From: Algiphilus sp965216485
GTDB lineage: Bacteria > Pseudomonadota > Gammaproteobacteria > Nevskiales > Nevskiaceae
Direction of reading: 5' to 3'
Assembly: GCF_965216485.1 (NCBI RefSeq)
Contig: NZ_OZ244162.1
Location: 434,001 to 498,000 of the forward strand
Length of the DNA stretch: 64,000 bases
The notes below the pieces were generated by a model that was not told the DNA's origin, ran no database searches, and saw only the letters and a program-made list of their open reading frames with translations. Numbering within the stretch: position 1 is the stretch's first letter; every line of letters starts with the position of its first letter. The position numbers were made by a program, and so were the translations under genes. Positions 9,201 to 16,174 of this stretch are shown in pieces.

Positions 9201-10893
9201 TGGACAGCATGTTGGCGTCGTCAATCATTTTGTTGACGGCGGCAATGGCCCGGTTGAGGTTGTTCTTGATGGTGTTGAAATCGCCGTTGTAGTCGTCGGT
9301 GATCGGCTCGGGGATATCCCCGCGGGAGATGCGGTCGACGTAGTTGGCCGCAACGTTCAGCGGTCCGATGACGGCATCCAGCGTGTCGTTGACGCCCTGC
9401 ACAATGGCCTGGAATTTGCCCTCGTGCTTGCTCGCATCCGCGCGGGTATCGAGTGCACCCTCCACCGCCGCTTTGGACAGCATGTTGGCGTCGTCGATCA
9501 TCTTGTTGACGGCGTCAATACAGGTGTTGAGGTTGTTCTTGATGGTGTTGAAGTCACCGTTGTAGGTATCGGTGATCTTCTCCGGAATGTCGCCGCGCGA
9601 GATCTGGTCGACGTAACGCGCTGCCACGTTCAACGGCCCGATGACCGCATCCAGCGTGTCGTTGACGCCCTGCACGATGGTCTTGAACTTGCCCTCGTGC
9701 TTGCTGGCGTCGGCGCGGGTATCGAGTGCACCCTCCACCGCCGCCTTGGACAGCATATTGGCGTCGTCGATCATCTTGTTGACGGCGTCAATACAGGTGT
9801 TGAGGTTGTTCTTGATGGTGTTGAAGTCACCGTTGTAGGTATCGGTGATCTTCTCCGGAATATCGCCGCGCGAGATGCGGTCGACGTAGTTTGCCGCCAC
9901 ATTGAGCGGGCCGATGACGGCATCCAGCGTGTCATTGACGCCCTGGACAATCGTCCTGAACTTGCCCTCGTGCTTGCTGGCATCCGCGCGGGTATCGAGG
10001 GCACCCTCCACCGCCGCCTTGGACAGCATGTTGGCGTCGTCGATCATCTTGTTGACGGCGTCGATGCAGGTGTTGAGGTTGTTCTTGATCTCGTTGAAGT
10101 CACCGCGATAGTCGTCGGTGATCTTCTCTGGAATGTCGCCCGCGGCGATACGCTTCACATAGGTGGAAGCCACCGTCAGCGGTGCCAGGATCAGATCGAG
10201 AATCTGGTTGACCTGCATGCCCAAGGCCTGAATCAGACCGTCGGTCGCGCTGGTGTCGACGCGCCGCGTCAGATCGCCATCCTTCACCGACTGCACGATG
10301 GAATCGACTTCGTTGATGGCCTTTTCCTCCACCGTGCGATCCACCCACTCCACCACCGAGCCAAGCCGTTCGCCGCTTGGGCTTTTGACCGGGTTGACGC
10401 GCAGGAGGAAGTGGCGGTCGCCCAGCTTCAGATTGGCCTCGTGGGTGCCGTCCAGATTGTCGAGGATGCCGCGCTGATGTTCAGGATCGCGGTGATAGCG
10501 GTCGATGCTGCCCTGAAGCAGGTCGGCCGCCTTGAAGCCGGGGAGCGACTTCTGCAGCTCGCTCTCGGCGTCGGTGAGCATCTTCACGACCGCGGGATTC
10601 GTGTACACGATCTGACGATCTTTGTCGGCCACCATGACGTTGACCGACATTGCATTCACCGCCTGCTCGATGCGCTCGGTCTGGGAGGCCTTCTCCTTCA
10701 TGGCGTGCTTCTCGTGCTCGAGCGAGCGGATGCGCGCGACCGCACTCTGCATGGCAGTACGCATGGCCTCGGGAATCAGGTCCATCTTGGGGGCTTCCTG
10801 ATCTTCGAGAGTAGGGTCGAGTGCGTGTTGCAGCCACTGCGCGGCAGCTTGCTGCTGCTGACGAAGCGCACGGTTGGATGCGAAATTGAACAT
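6259..10893 (-). CDS. Giant cytoplasmic poly-HAMP methyl-accepting chemotaxis receptor
   Basis: 1544-residue receptor without any convincing membrane segment, so probably cytoplasmic. Order: short coiled N-terminus, PAS domain (about residues 55-185, with VMVADKDRQIVYTNPAVV and VNPVKSPSGERLG), one HAMP-like unit (VKDGDLTRRV), ten tandem 91-residue di-HAMP repeats (about 235-1145), two further HAMPs (GDLSRRIT, GDLTQEVT), then the MCP signalling domain with the conserved hairpin tip (IAYQTNLLALNAAIEAARAG). The tail is flexible, Ala/Lys-rich and ends in VWASF, which fits the x-aromatic-x-x-aromatic pentapeptide that tethers CheR/CheB. ATG 10893 has GGAG 11 bases upstream. The PAS might bind haem, flavin or a small molecule; this cannot be decided here. 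Confidence 0.93.
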   Translation of the reverse strand: MFNFASNRALRQQQQAAAQWLQHALDPTLEDQEAPKMDLIPEAMRTAMQSAVARIRSLEHEKHAMKEKASQTERIEQAVNAMSVNVMVADKDRQIVYTNPAVVKMLTDAESELQKSLPGFKAADLLQGSIDRYHRDPEHQRGILDNLDGTHEANLKLGDRHFLLRVNPVKSPSGERLGSVVEWVDRTVEEKAINEVDSIVQSVKDGDLTRRVDTSATDGLIQALGMQVNQILDLILAPLTVASTYVKRIAAGDIPEKITDDYRGDFNEIKNNLNTCIDAVNKMIDDANMLSKAAVEGALDTRADASKHEGKFRTIVQGVNDTLDAVIGPLNVAANYVDRISRGDIPEKITDTYNGDFNTIKNNLNTCIDAVNKMIDDANMLSKAAVEGALDTRADASKHEGKFKTIVQGVNDTLDAVIGPLNVAARYVDQISRGDIPEKITDTYNGDFNTIKNNLNTCIDAVNKMIDDANMLSKAAVEGALDTRADASKHEGKFQAIVQGVNDTLDAVIGPLNVAANYVDRISRGDIPEPITDDYNGDFNTIKNNLNRAIAAVNKMIDDANMLSNAAVEGALSTRADASKHEGKFQAIVQGVNDTLDAVIGPLNVAAEYVDRISNGDIPEPITDQYNGDFNTIKNNLNTCIDAVNKMIDDANMLAKAAVEGALDTRADASKHEGQFRAIVQGVNDTLDAVIGPLNVAARYVDQISRGDIPEKITDTYNGDFNTIKNNLNTCIDAVNKMIDDANMLSKAAVEGALDTRADATKHEGKFRAIVQGVNDTLDAVIGPLNVAADYVDRISRGDIPEPITDTYNGDFNTIKNNLNRAIDNVNKMIDDANMLSQAAVEGQLDTRADADKHEGKFQAIVQGVNDTLDAVIGPLNVAARYVDQISRGDIPEKITDTYNGDFNTIKNNLNTCIDAVNKMIDDANMLSKAAVEGALDTRADATKHEGKFRAIVQGVNDTLDAVIGPLNVAADYVDRISKGDIPEPITDTYNGDFNTIKNNLNRAIDNVNKMIDDANMLSKAAVEGALDTRANADRHEGKFRAIVQGVNDTLDAVIGPLNVAANYVDRISRGDIPEPITDTYNGDFNTIKNNLNRAIDNVNKMIADANKLSQAAVEGALDTRADATKHEGKFRAIVQGVNDTLDAVIEPINEIMSVMTVIETGDLSRRITAEFQGDLQTLRNAINNTLDAVVQPINDVMRVMSAVESGDLTQEVTAECRGDMVQLRDAVMNTVGRLAHTVAEIRDTASALAAATEQVNQTAQGLSQAANEQSTSVDHTRTSVEQMSASINQNAENAKVTDEIARKAANEAVEGGEAVGQTVSAMKEIASKISIIDDIAYQTNLLALNAAIEAARAGEHGKGFAVVAAEVRKLAERSQVAAQEIGQLAGSSVNLAEKAGTLLDEIVPSIKRTSDLVQDITRASEEQASGVAQASEAMTHLNTLTQKNSHAAVGLAETSNSMSAHASQLQTLMAFFKSGDGAGGDVIRFDKKAQEKAAAAKADLSKANFSQSGAAASGKSKGKGNGAAAQYPVANGENHPDDVWASF
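7470..10200 (-). repeat. Ten tandem 273-bp repeats encoding di-HAMP units
   Basis: The sequence coding IVQGVNDTLDAVI recurs ten times at exactly 273-bp spacing (anchors at 7481, 7754, 8027, 8300, 8573, 8846, 9119, 9392, 9665, 9938 on the plus strand). Each 91-residue unit contains two HAMP signatures, one around GDIPE and one around AVEGALDTRADA. Units are very similar at DNA level, and the stretch near 7975-8220 recurs without a change I can see near 8521-8766, two periods away. This points to recent duplication or gene conversion, and makes copy number prone to change or assembly error. Confidence 0.95.
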
Positions 10894-11279
10894 GGCGGCG
10901 TTGCTCCGGATCGGTGGTAGTGTCAGCACCCTTCGGTGCCTTCCCCTTCTGCCGGGGTCTCACGCCTTGATTGCCATGCCAGCCTTGGCAACGCGCTTAG
11001 CGCGAAACACCAGCAAACGACGAATCCCTGACGGGCTCGCGATCAAGACTGCGCCCGTCTTGTTCGCAAGGGGGTACCACTGGTACGGGTTGTCTATGCC
11101 GTTCGTCTGCCTCCGCCAAGAACACTGGTATCGCTCGCGTCCGAGGTTCCACCGGTCGGTCTGGAGCCACCGCTCGTCCCTGCAGTGGCGGGCCGATCAG
11201 GTCAAAGCTAGACAAAAAAAAGGCCGGCATGTATGACATGCCGGCCCGATGCCGTTCGGCTTGATGAGAGACGGGTGGC
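10894..11279. other. 386-bp intergenic region: receptor leader and metH terminator
   Basis: No gene is supported here. The side near metH holds its terminator. The rest is the upstream region of the receptor operon (transcribed leftward) and carries several short inverted repeats: 10926-10939 (5-bp arms, 4-nt loop), 10943-10957, 10971-10991 (6-bp arms), 10992-11004, 11044-11062 (6-bp arms) and 11074-11086 (6-bp arms around one base). I could not match these to a known riboswitch, and no clear sigma-70 or sigma-28 promoter stands out. Confidence 0.5.
11214..11246 (-). terminator. Rho-independent terminator of metH
   Basis: Perfect 11-bp stem (GGCCGGCATGT with its complement) around a 3-nt loop, followed in the minus-strand direction by eight T (plus-strand A run 11214-11221). 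It lies 34 bp past the metH stop codon and is the cleanest intrinsic terminator in the window. Confidence 0.93.
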
Positions 11280-14200
11280 TCAGTCTTCCGGCTCGTAGGC
11301 CAGATTCGGGGCCAACCAGCGCTCGGCCTCACTCTGCTCCCAGCCCTTGCGCTTAGCGTAGTCCGCCACCTGGTCGCGGTTGATGCGACCCACGACGAAG
11401 TAGCGCGACTCGGGGTGGGCAAAGTACAGGCCGGACACCGCCGCACCCGGCCACATGGCCATGGACTCGGTCAGCTTCATGCCCGTGTTGTTCTCCACAT
11501 CGAGCAGCTCCCAGATGCCCTGCTTTTCGGTGTGCTCCGGGCAGGCCGGGTAGCCGGGGGCAGGACGGATGCCCTGATATTTCTCCTTGATGAGCGCATC
11601 GTTGTCGAGTGCTTCCTCCGGTGCGTAGCCCCAGAACTCCTTGCGCACGCGCTCGTGCATGCGTTCGGCAAAGGCTTCGGCCAGTCGGTCCGCCAGCGAC
11701 TCCAGCAGGATCGCGCTGTAGTCGTCGTTGGCCTTCTTGAATTCCTCAGCCTTCTCGGCACTGCCCAGACCGGCGGTGACAGCAAAGGCGCCCACGTAGT
11801 CCTTAAGGCCAGTGTCCACAGGGGCGACGTAATCAGCCAGCGAGCGATTGGGCACACCCTCGCGATGCTGTGACTGCTGCCGCAGACAATGCAGGCGTGC
11901 CAGTTCCGTCTCGCGCGACTCGTCGGCATAGACGGCAATATCGTCTTCATCGACCTGATTGGCAGGAAACAGGCCAATGACGCCGTTGGCCTGAATCCAC
12001 TTCTCCTCGATCATCTTGTCGAGCATCTCGTTGGCTTCTTCGTAGAGCTTGCGCGCCGTCTCGCCAGTGGAGGGATTGTTGAGCACGTCCGGGAAGCGGC
12101 CCTTGATCTCCCAGGCCGAGAAGAAGGGACCCCAGTCGATGCAGTCACGGAGTTCCTCAAGAGGGTAGTCCTCGAAGACCTTCACGAACTTCGCCTTGCC
12201 TTCGCTCTTGGACTGCTCTGCAAGAAGCTTCGGCTGCGGCGGCTCGTAGTCGCTCCAGTCCGGAACACTGCGATTGGCGCGTGCCTTGTCGATGGGCAGC
12301 AGTTTTTCCTGCTTGCCCTGCCCAGCGTGGCGCTCGCGCAGCTTGGCGTACTCGTCCTTCAGCTCCTCCATCAGCGTCTTGCGCGCGTCCTTGTCCAGCA
12401 GCTTGGCGACCGTTGGCACGGAACGCGACGCGTCCTTCACCCAGACAACGGGTCCGTGGTAGTTCGGTTCGATCTTGACCGCGGTGTGCGCACGCGAAGT
12501 AGTCGCGCCACCGACAAGCAGCGGGATGTCGAGGCCCTGACGTTCCATCTCCTTGGCGAAGTGCACCATCTCGTCGAGGCTGGGGGTAATCAGGCCCGAG
12601 AGGCCGATGATGTCGGCGTCGTGTTCCTTGGCCGCATCGAGGATTTTCTGCGCCGGGCACATCACGCCGAGGTCGATGACCTCGAAATTGTTGCACTGGA
12701 GCACGACGCCGACGATGTTCTTTCCGATATCGTGGACGTCACCCTTGACGGTGGCCATGATCACCGTGCCGTTGTCGGAAGGATCCTCCCCTTCCTCCTT
12801 TTCGGCCTCGATATACGGGATGAGATAGGCCACCGCCTTCTTCATGACGCGCGCGGATTTCACCACCTGCGGCAGGAACATCTTGCCGGCACCGAAGAGA
12901 TCGCCGACGACGTTCATGCCGTCCATCAGCGGGCCTTCGATCACCTCAAGCGGTTTGCCGCCACGGTCGGAAATCTCCTTACGCAGCTCTTCGGTATCTT
13001 CCTCGACGAATTGATCGATGCCCTTGATGAGGGCGTGCTTGATGCGCTCGCGCGCATCGTTGTCGCGCCAGGCGAGACGGTCGCCCTGGTCGGCCTCGGA
13101 GGCGTCGCCCTTGTACTTCTCGGCGAGCTCGAGCAGCTTTTCAGTGGACTCCTGCGGATCCTCCTTGCGGTTGAGGATGACGTCCTCGATGGCGTCGCGC
13201 AGCTCTTCCTCGATGTCCTCGTAGACCGTGAGCTGACCGGCATTGACGATGCCCATGTCCATGCCCGCCTTGGTGGCGTGGTAGAGGAACACCGAGTGGA
13301 TGGCTTCGCGCACCTTGTTATTGCCACGGAAGGAGAAGGAGATATTCGACACGCCGCCCGAGATGTGGGCGTGCGGGCAGTTTTCCTTGATCCACGCACA
13401 GGCCTCGATGAAATCCAGACCGTAGCGGGCGTGCTCTTCGATACCGGTGGCGACCGCGAAGATGTTCGGGTCGAAGATGATGTCTTCCGGCGGGAAGTTC
13501 AGCTTCTCGGTGAGCAGCTTGTAGGCACGGCCGCAGATTTCCTTGCGGCGCTCCAGATTGTCGGCCTGGCCGTCCTCATCGAAGGCCATGACCACGACAG
13601 CCGCACCATAGTGCCGGCACATATTGGCTTCGTGCAGGAACTTCTCTTCACCTTCCTTCAGCGAGATGGAGTTGACGATGCACTTGCCCTGCAGACACTG
13701 CAGTCCGGTTTCGATCACCTCCCACTTGGAGGAGTCGACCATCATCGGCACGCGCGAGATGTCCGGCTCGGAGGCGACGAGGTTGCAGAAGGTGCGCATG
13801 GCCTCGACCCCGTCGAGCATGCCCTCGTCCATGTTGATGTCCATGATCGCGGCGCCGTTTTCGACCTGCGAGCGTGCGACATCGAGGGCGGTGGTGTAGT
13901 CGCCGTCCTTGATGAGATTGCGGAACTTCGCACTGCCGGTCACGTTGGTGCGCTCGCCGACGTTGATGAAGCCCTTCTCCGGGGTGATGTTCAGCGGCTC
14001 AAGGCCCGACAGGCGGGTGATCGGCACGTGCTTCGGGGGGGTGCGCGGCGAATGCTTGCCGGCCTTCTCGGCGATGGCGGCAATGTGTTCGGGCTGGGTA
14101 CCGCAGCAGCCACCCACCAGATTGATGAATCCAGCCTCGGCGAACTCGGCGACGATCTCAGCGGTTTCATCCGGCTGCTCGTCGTATTCGCCGAAGGCAT

Positions 14201-15056
14201 TCGGCAGTCCAGCGTTGGGATAGCAGGAGATGTAGCAATCCGCCAGGCTGGACAGCTCCTCGATATACGGGCGCATATCCTTGCCGCCGAGGGCGCAGTT
14301 CAGACCCACCGCCAGCGGTTCGGCGTGCCGGATCGAGTTCCAGAAGGCCTCGGCCACCTGGCCGGACAGGGTGCGACCCGAGGCGTCGGTGATCGTGCCC
14401 GAAATGATGATGGGCAGCTTGAAGCCGTATTCCTGGAAGACGCGGTAGGCAGCGAAGATGGCCGCCTTGGCATTGAGGGTGTCGAAGATGGTTTCGATCA
14501 GCAGCAGGTCCACGCCGCCGTCGATAAGCCCACGGGTCTGCTCGGCATAGGCCTCCACCAGCTCCATGAAGCTGGTGTTGCGCTTGCCGGGGTCGTTGAC
14601 GTCGGGGCTGATGGAAGCCGTGCGGTTGGTCGGCCCGATGTTGCCCGACACAAAGCGCGGCCGATCAGCGGTCGCGCGCGAATCGGCGGCTTCGCAGGCC
14701 AGTCGTGCTGCGGCCACGTTCAACTCGTAGGCCAGCGATTCCATGTGGTAGTCGGCCATCGAGATGACCTGACAGTTGAAGGTGTTGGTCCCGATGATGT
14801 CGGCACCGGCATCCAGATAGGCGCAGTGCACTTCCTTGATCAGCTCGGGTTGGGTCAGGACCAGCAGATCGTTATTGCCGGACAGGTCGGATTCCCAGTC
14901 CTTGAAGCGCTCGCCGCGATAGTCGGCTTCGCTCAGCTTGTAGGACTGGATGCGCGTACCCATGCCCCCATCGAGGATGAGGATGCGCTCCTCAATCGCC
15001 TTGCGAATGGTCTCTTCGGAATGGCGGGTGCGCTGGGTCTGGCGTGGGTCGTCCAT
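11280..15056 (-). CDS. metH: Cobalamin-dependent methionine synthase
   Basis: Full-length 1258-residue MetH: transfers methyl from 5-methyl-THF to homocysteine via cobalamin. Modules in order: homocysteine-binding barrel with zinc Cys ligands (VGLNCALGG and GGCCGTQPEH), pterin-binding barrel (FINVGERTNVTGS), B12-binding cap and Rossmann domain with the lower-axial His motif (VKGDVHDIGKNI), and the C-terminal S-adenosylmethionine reactivation domain ending in RYFVVGRINRDQV. Start ATG 15056 gives a normal N-terminus. It is monocistronic: its own promoter region lies upstream and a strong terminator downstream. No cobalamin riboswitch fits in the 104-bp upstream gap. Confidence 0.97.
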   Translation of the reverse strand: MDDPRQTQRTRHSEETIRKAIEERILILDGGMGTRIQSYKLSEADYRGERFKDWESDLSGNNDLLVLTQPELIKEVHCAYLDAGADIIGTNTFNCQVISMADYHMESLAYELNVAAARLACEAADSRATADRPRFVSGNIGPTNRTASISPDVNDPGKRNTSFMELVEAYAEQTRGLIDGGVDLLLIETIFDTLNAKAAIFAAYRVFQEYGFKLPIIISGTITDASGRTLSGQVAEAFWNSIRHAEPLAVGLNCALGGKDMRPYIEELSSLADCYISCYPNAGLPNAFGEYDEQPDETAEIVAEFAEAGFINLVGGCCGTQPEHIAAIAEKAGKHSPRTPPKHVPITRLSGLEPLNITPEKGFINVGERTNVTGSAKFRNLIKDGDYTTALDVARSQVENGAAIMDINMDEGMLDGVEAMRTFCNLVASEPDISRVPMMVDSSKWEVIETGLQCLQGKCIVNSISLKEGEEKFLHEANMCRHYGAAVVVMAFDEDGQADNLERRKEICGRAYKLLTEKLNFPPEDIIFDPNIFAVATGIEEHARYGLDFIEACAWIKENCPHAHISGGVSNISFSFRGNNKVREAIHSVFLYHATKAGMDMGIVNAGQLTVYEDIEEELRDAIEDVILNRKEDPQESTEKLLELAEKYKGDASEADQGDRLAWRDNDARERIKHALIKGIDQFVEEDTEELRKEISDRGGKPLEVIEGPLMDGMNVVGDLFGAGKMFLPQVVKSARVMKKAVAYLIPYIEAEKEEGEDPSDNGTVIMATVKGDVHDIGKNIVGVVLQCNNFEVIDLGVMCPAQKILDAAKEHDADIIGLSGLITPSLDEMVHFAKEMERQGLDIPLLVGGATTSRAHTAVKIEPNYHGPVVWVKDASRSVPTVAKLLDKDARKTLMEELKDEYAKLRERHAGQGKQEKLLPIDKARANRSVPDWSDYEPPQPKLLAEQSKSEGKAKFVKVFEDYPLEELRDCIDWGPFFSAWEIKGRFPDVLNNPSTGETARKLYEEANEMLDKMIEEKWIQANGVIGLFPANQVDEDDIAVYADESRETELARLHCLRQQSQHREGVPNRSLADYVAPVDTGLKDYVGAFAVTAGLGSAEKAEEFKKANDDYSAILLESLADRLAEAFAERMHERVRKEFWGYAPEEALDNDALIKEKYQGIRPAPGYPACPEHTEKQGIWELLDVENNTGMKLTESMAMWPGAAVSGLYFAHPESRYFVVGRINRDQVADYAKRKGWEQSEAERWLAPNLAYEPED

Positions 15057-15085
15057 GAATTCGGTCGGTACAGAGTGAACCGTTG

Positions 15086-15110
15086 ATTATATATCCTGTT
15101 ATCCGGATAA
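15086..15110 (-). promoter_or_regulatory. metH: Probable metH -10 box and adjoining 12-bp palindrome
   Basis: On the minus strand a perfect TATAAT (plus 15086-15091) lies 30 bp upstream of the metH ATG. Eight bases farther upstream is a perfect 12-bp palindrome, TTATCCGGATAA (15099-15110), placed in the core-promoter spacer where a repressor would act. No good -35 is seen at 17 bp. The palindrome does not match the MetJ met-box or the MetR half-sites, so its regulator is unknown. Confidence 0.5.
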
Positions 15111-15160
15111 GCGAATAGCTAACAAGGGGCCGCGCCCAGTGTCGGGACGCAACAACCTGT

Positions 15161-15691
15161 CTACAAGGCCGCCCGGCCGGTCGAGCTCCAGCCGGCAGGA
15201 GTGATGCCCTGTCGACGCAGCCAGTCAGCCACCGCCTCACCAGTGGCCGCAGGCCACGGTTTTAGCCTGGCCGGCGGGATGCGTTTGTAGTCGTCCAACT
15301 CCTCATTAAGATGAATCACGCCTTCGGCGATCACGTGATACGCGATGATCAGCTGGTTCATCGCCGGGAAGGTGTAATGCCCGACAAAATCACGGATCTC
15401 GCCGCGCAGGGCGAGTTCTTCCTCCACCTCGCGCAGCACACCACTCTCAGGGGATTCGTCGCGTTCGAGGAAACCCGTGATCAGGCCATACCAGTGCGCC
15501 GGCCAACTGCGGTTGTGGGCGAGGATGACTTCCCCTTCGTGTTCGACAATCGCCGCCACCACCGGCGTCGGGTTGTTCCAGTGGATGTAGCCACAGGCGT
15601 CTTGCGTGCAGACCCGGCGCCACGCGTCGCCTCGGTGCTCGTCGACCAGCGGTTGGGCACAGCGGGGACAGAATCGAAATTGTGTCTTCAT
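15161..15691 (-). CDS. Nudix hydrolase with N-terminal zinc ribbon
   Basis: 176 residues. Four Cys in an N-terminal zinc ribbon (CPRC then CTQDAC) precede a Nudix domain. The Nudix box is GFLERDESPES followed by GVLREVEEELAL: all catalytic Glu are present, but the glycine near its end is Ala. The zinc ribbon recalls NudC-type NADH pyrophosphatases, but the protein is short and lacks the NudC SQPWPFP signature, so substrate is open. It overlaps the upstream thioesterase stop by 4 bp (ATGA), so the two are translated together. About 100 bp separate it from metH. Confidence 0.88.
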   Translation of the reverse strand: MKTQFRFCPRCAQPLVDEHRGDAWRRVCTQDACGYIHWNNPTPVVAAIVEHEGEVILAHNRSWPAHWYGLITGFLERDESPESGVLREVEEELALRGEIRDFVGHYTFPAMNQLIIAYHVIAEGVIHLNEELDDYKRIPPARLKPWPAATGEAVADWLRRQGITPAGWSSTGRAAL

Positions 15692-16128
15692 AGGGGAATC
15701 GCGACAAAGCGGCTGTCTTGGCGGATGGCTGCGGCGTCGGCGTCACCCGCGCGGCATTGGATGGTGATGTCGGCCTTGCGGCCCGCCGCCAACTGCGCTC
15801 GATAGCGTTTGCCGTCGTCGGCGCGCCAGTGCGCCTCGATCAACAGGTCGCCACGCAGTGGTCGCAGATAACGGGTGTGCGAATCGGCGATCACGATGTT
15901 GGTGGTCGGCTCGTCAACGTCCTGACCGACATAGGCGAGCAACCAGCCGGCGACGATGCCGAGCATCGAAAGACTGCCACCGAAAGCCGTCCCGTGATGA
16001 TTGCCATTGGCCGCCAGCGGCGCACTGAGCTGCACCGCATCCCGTTGGAGGGCCGTCACCCGGACGTCCGTATGCCGTAGCAGCGGCACCTGGCGGTAGA
16101 GCAATTGCGTGGCGGCTTCGAGCTGCAT
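15688..16128 (-). CDS. YiiD C-terminal-type hotdog thioesterase
   Basis: 146-residue putative thioesterase. The family signature NGNHHGTAFGGSLS is present, with the conserved Asn/His and the GGS turn, and a second conserved block IADSHTRYLRPLRGDL. It lacks the GNAT domain found in full-length YiiD. The start is placed at ATG 16128 because the 64 extra residues of the longer frame are out-of-frame mnmE sequence and look non-protein-like. It lies 46 bp after mnmE and overlaps the Nudix gene by ATGA, suggesting an mnmE-thioesterase-Nudix transcription unit. Acyl substrate unknown. Confidence 0.85.
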   Translation of the reverse strand: MQLEAATQLLYRQVPLLRHTDVRVTALQRDAVQLSAPLAANGNHHGTAFGGSLSMLGIVAGWLLAYVGQDVDEPTTNIVIADSHTRYLRPLRGDLLIEAHWRADDGKRYRAQLAAGRKADITIQCRAGDADAAAIRQDSRFVAIPL

Positions 16129-16174
16129 GGTCAACACGCTAGCGCACCGCGGCGGCGGGCTCCACCGCCGGCGG

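Noticed and set aside
7470..10200. Regularly spaced repeats that could suggest a CRISPR array or satellite
   Set aside because: The 273-bp period is a multiple of three and lies fully in frame within the receptor gene; there are no spacers.
5704..10920. A 1738-codon plus-strand open frame opposite cheW and the chemoreceptor
   Set aside because: It is an antisense shadow of the GC-rich repeats: its product is a 91-residue echo of the HAMP array with Val/Asp/Gly-rich low complexity, has no known domain, and both sense genes are clear.
11072..11110. A GGTACCACTGGTAC segment resembling part of a c-di-GMP riboswitch
   Set aside because: It lacks the conserved GEMM core and tetraloop receptor and would lie on the wrong strand for the receptor gene.
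11889..15086. A 1065-codon plus-strand open frame opposite metH
   Set aside because: Third-position GC bias leaves few stops antisense; the product is Leu/Val/Asp/His-rich without domains, while metH is unmistakable on the other strand.
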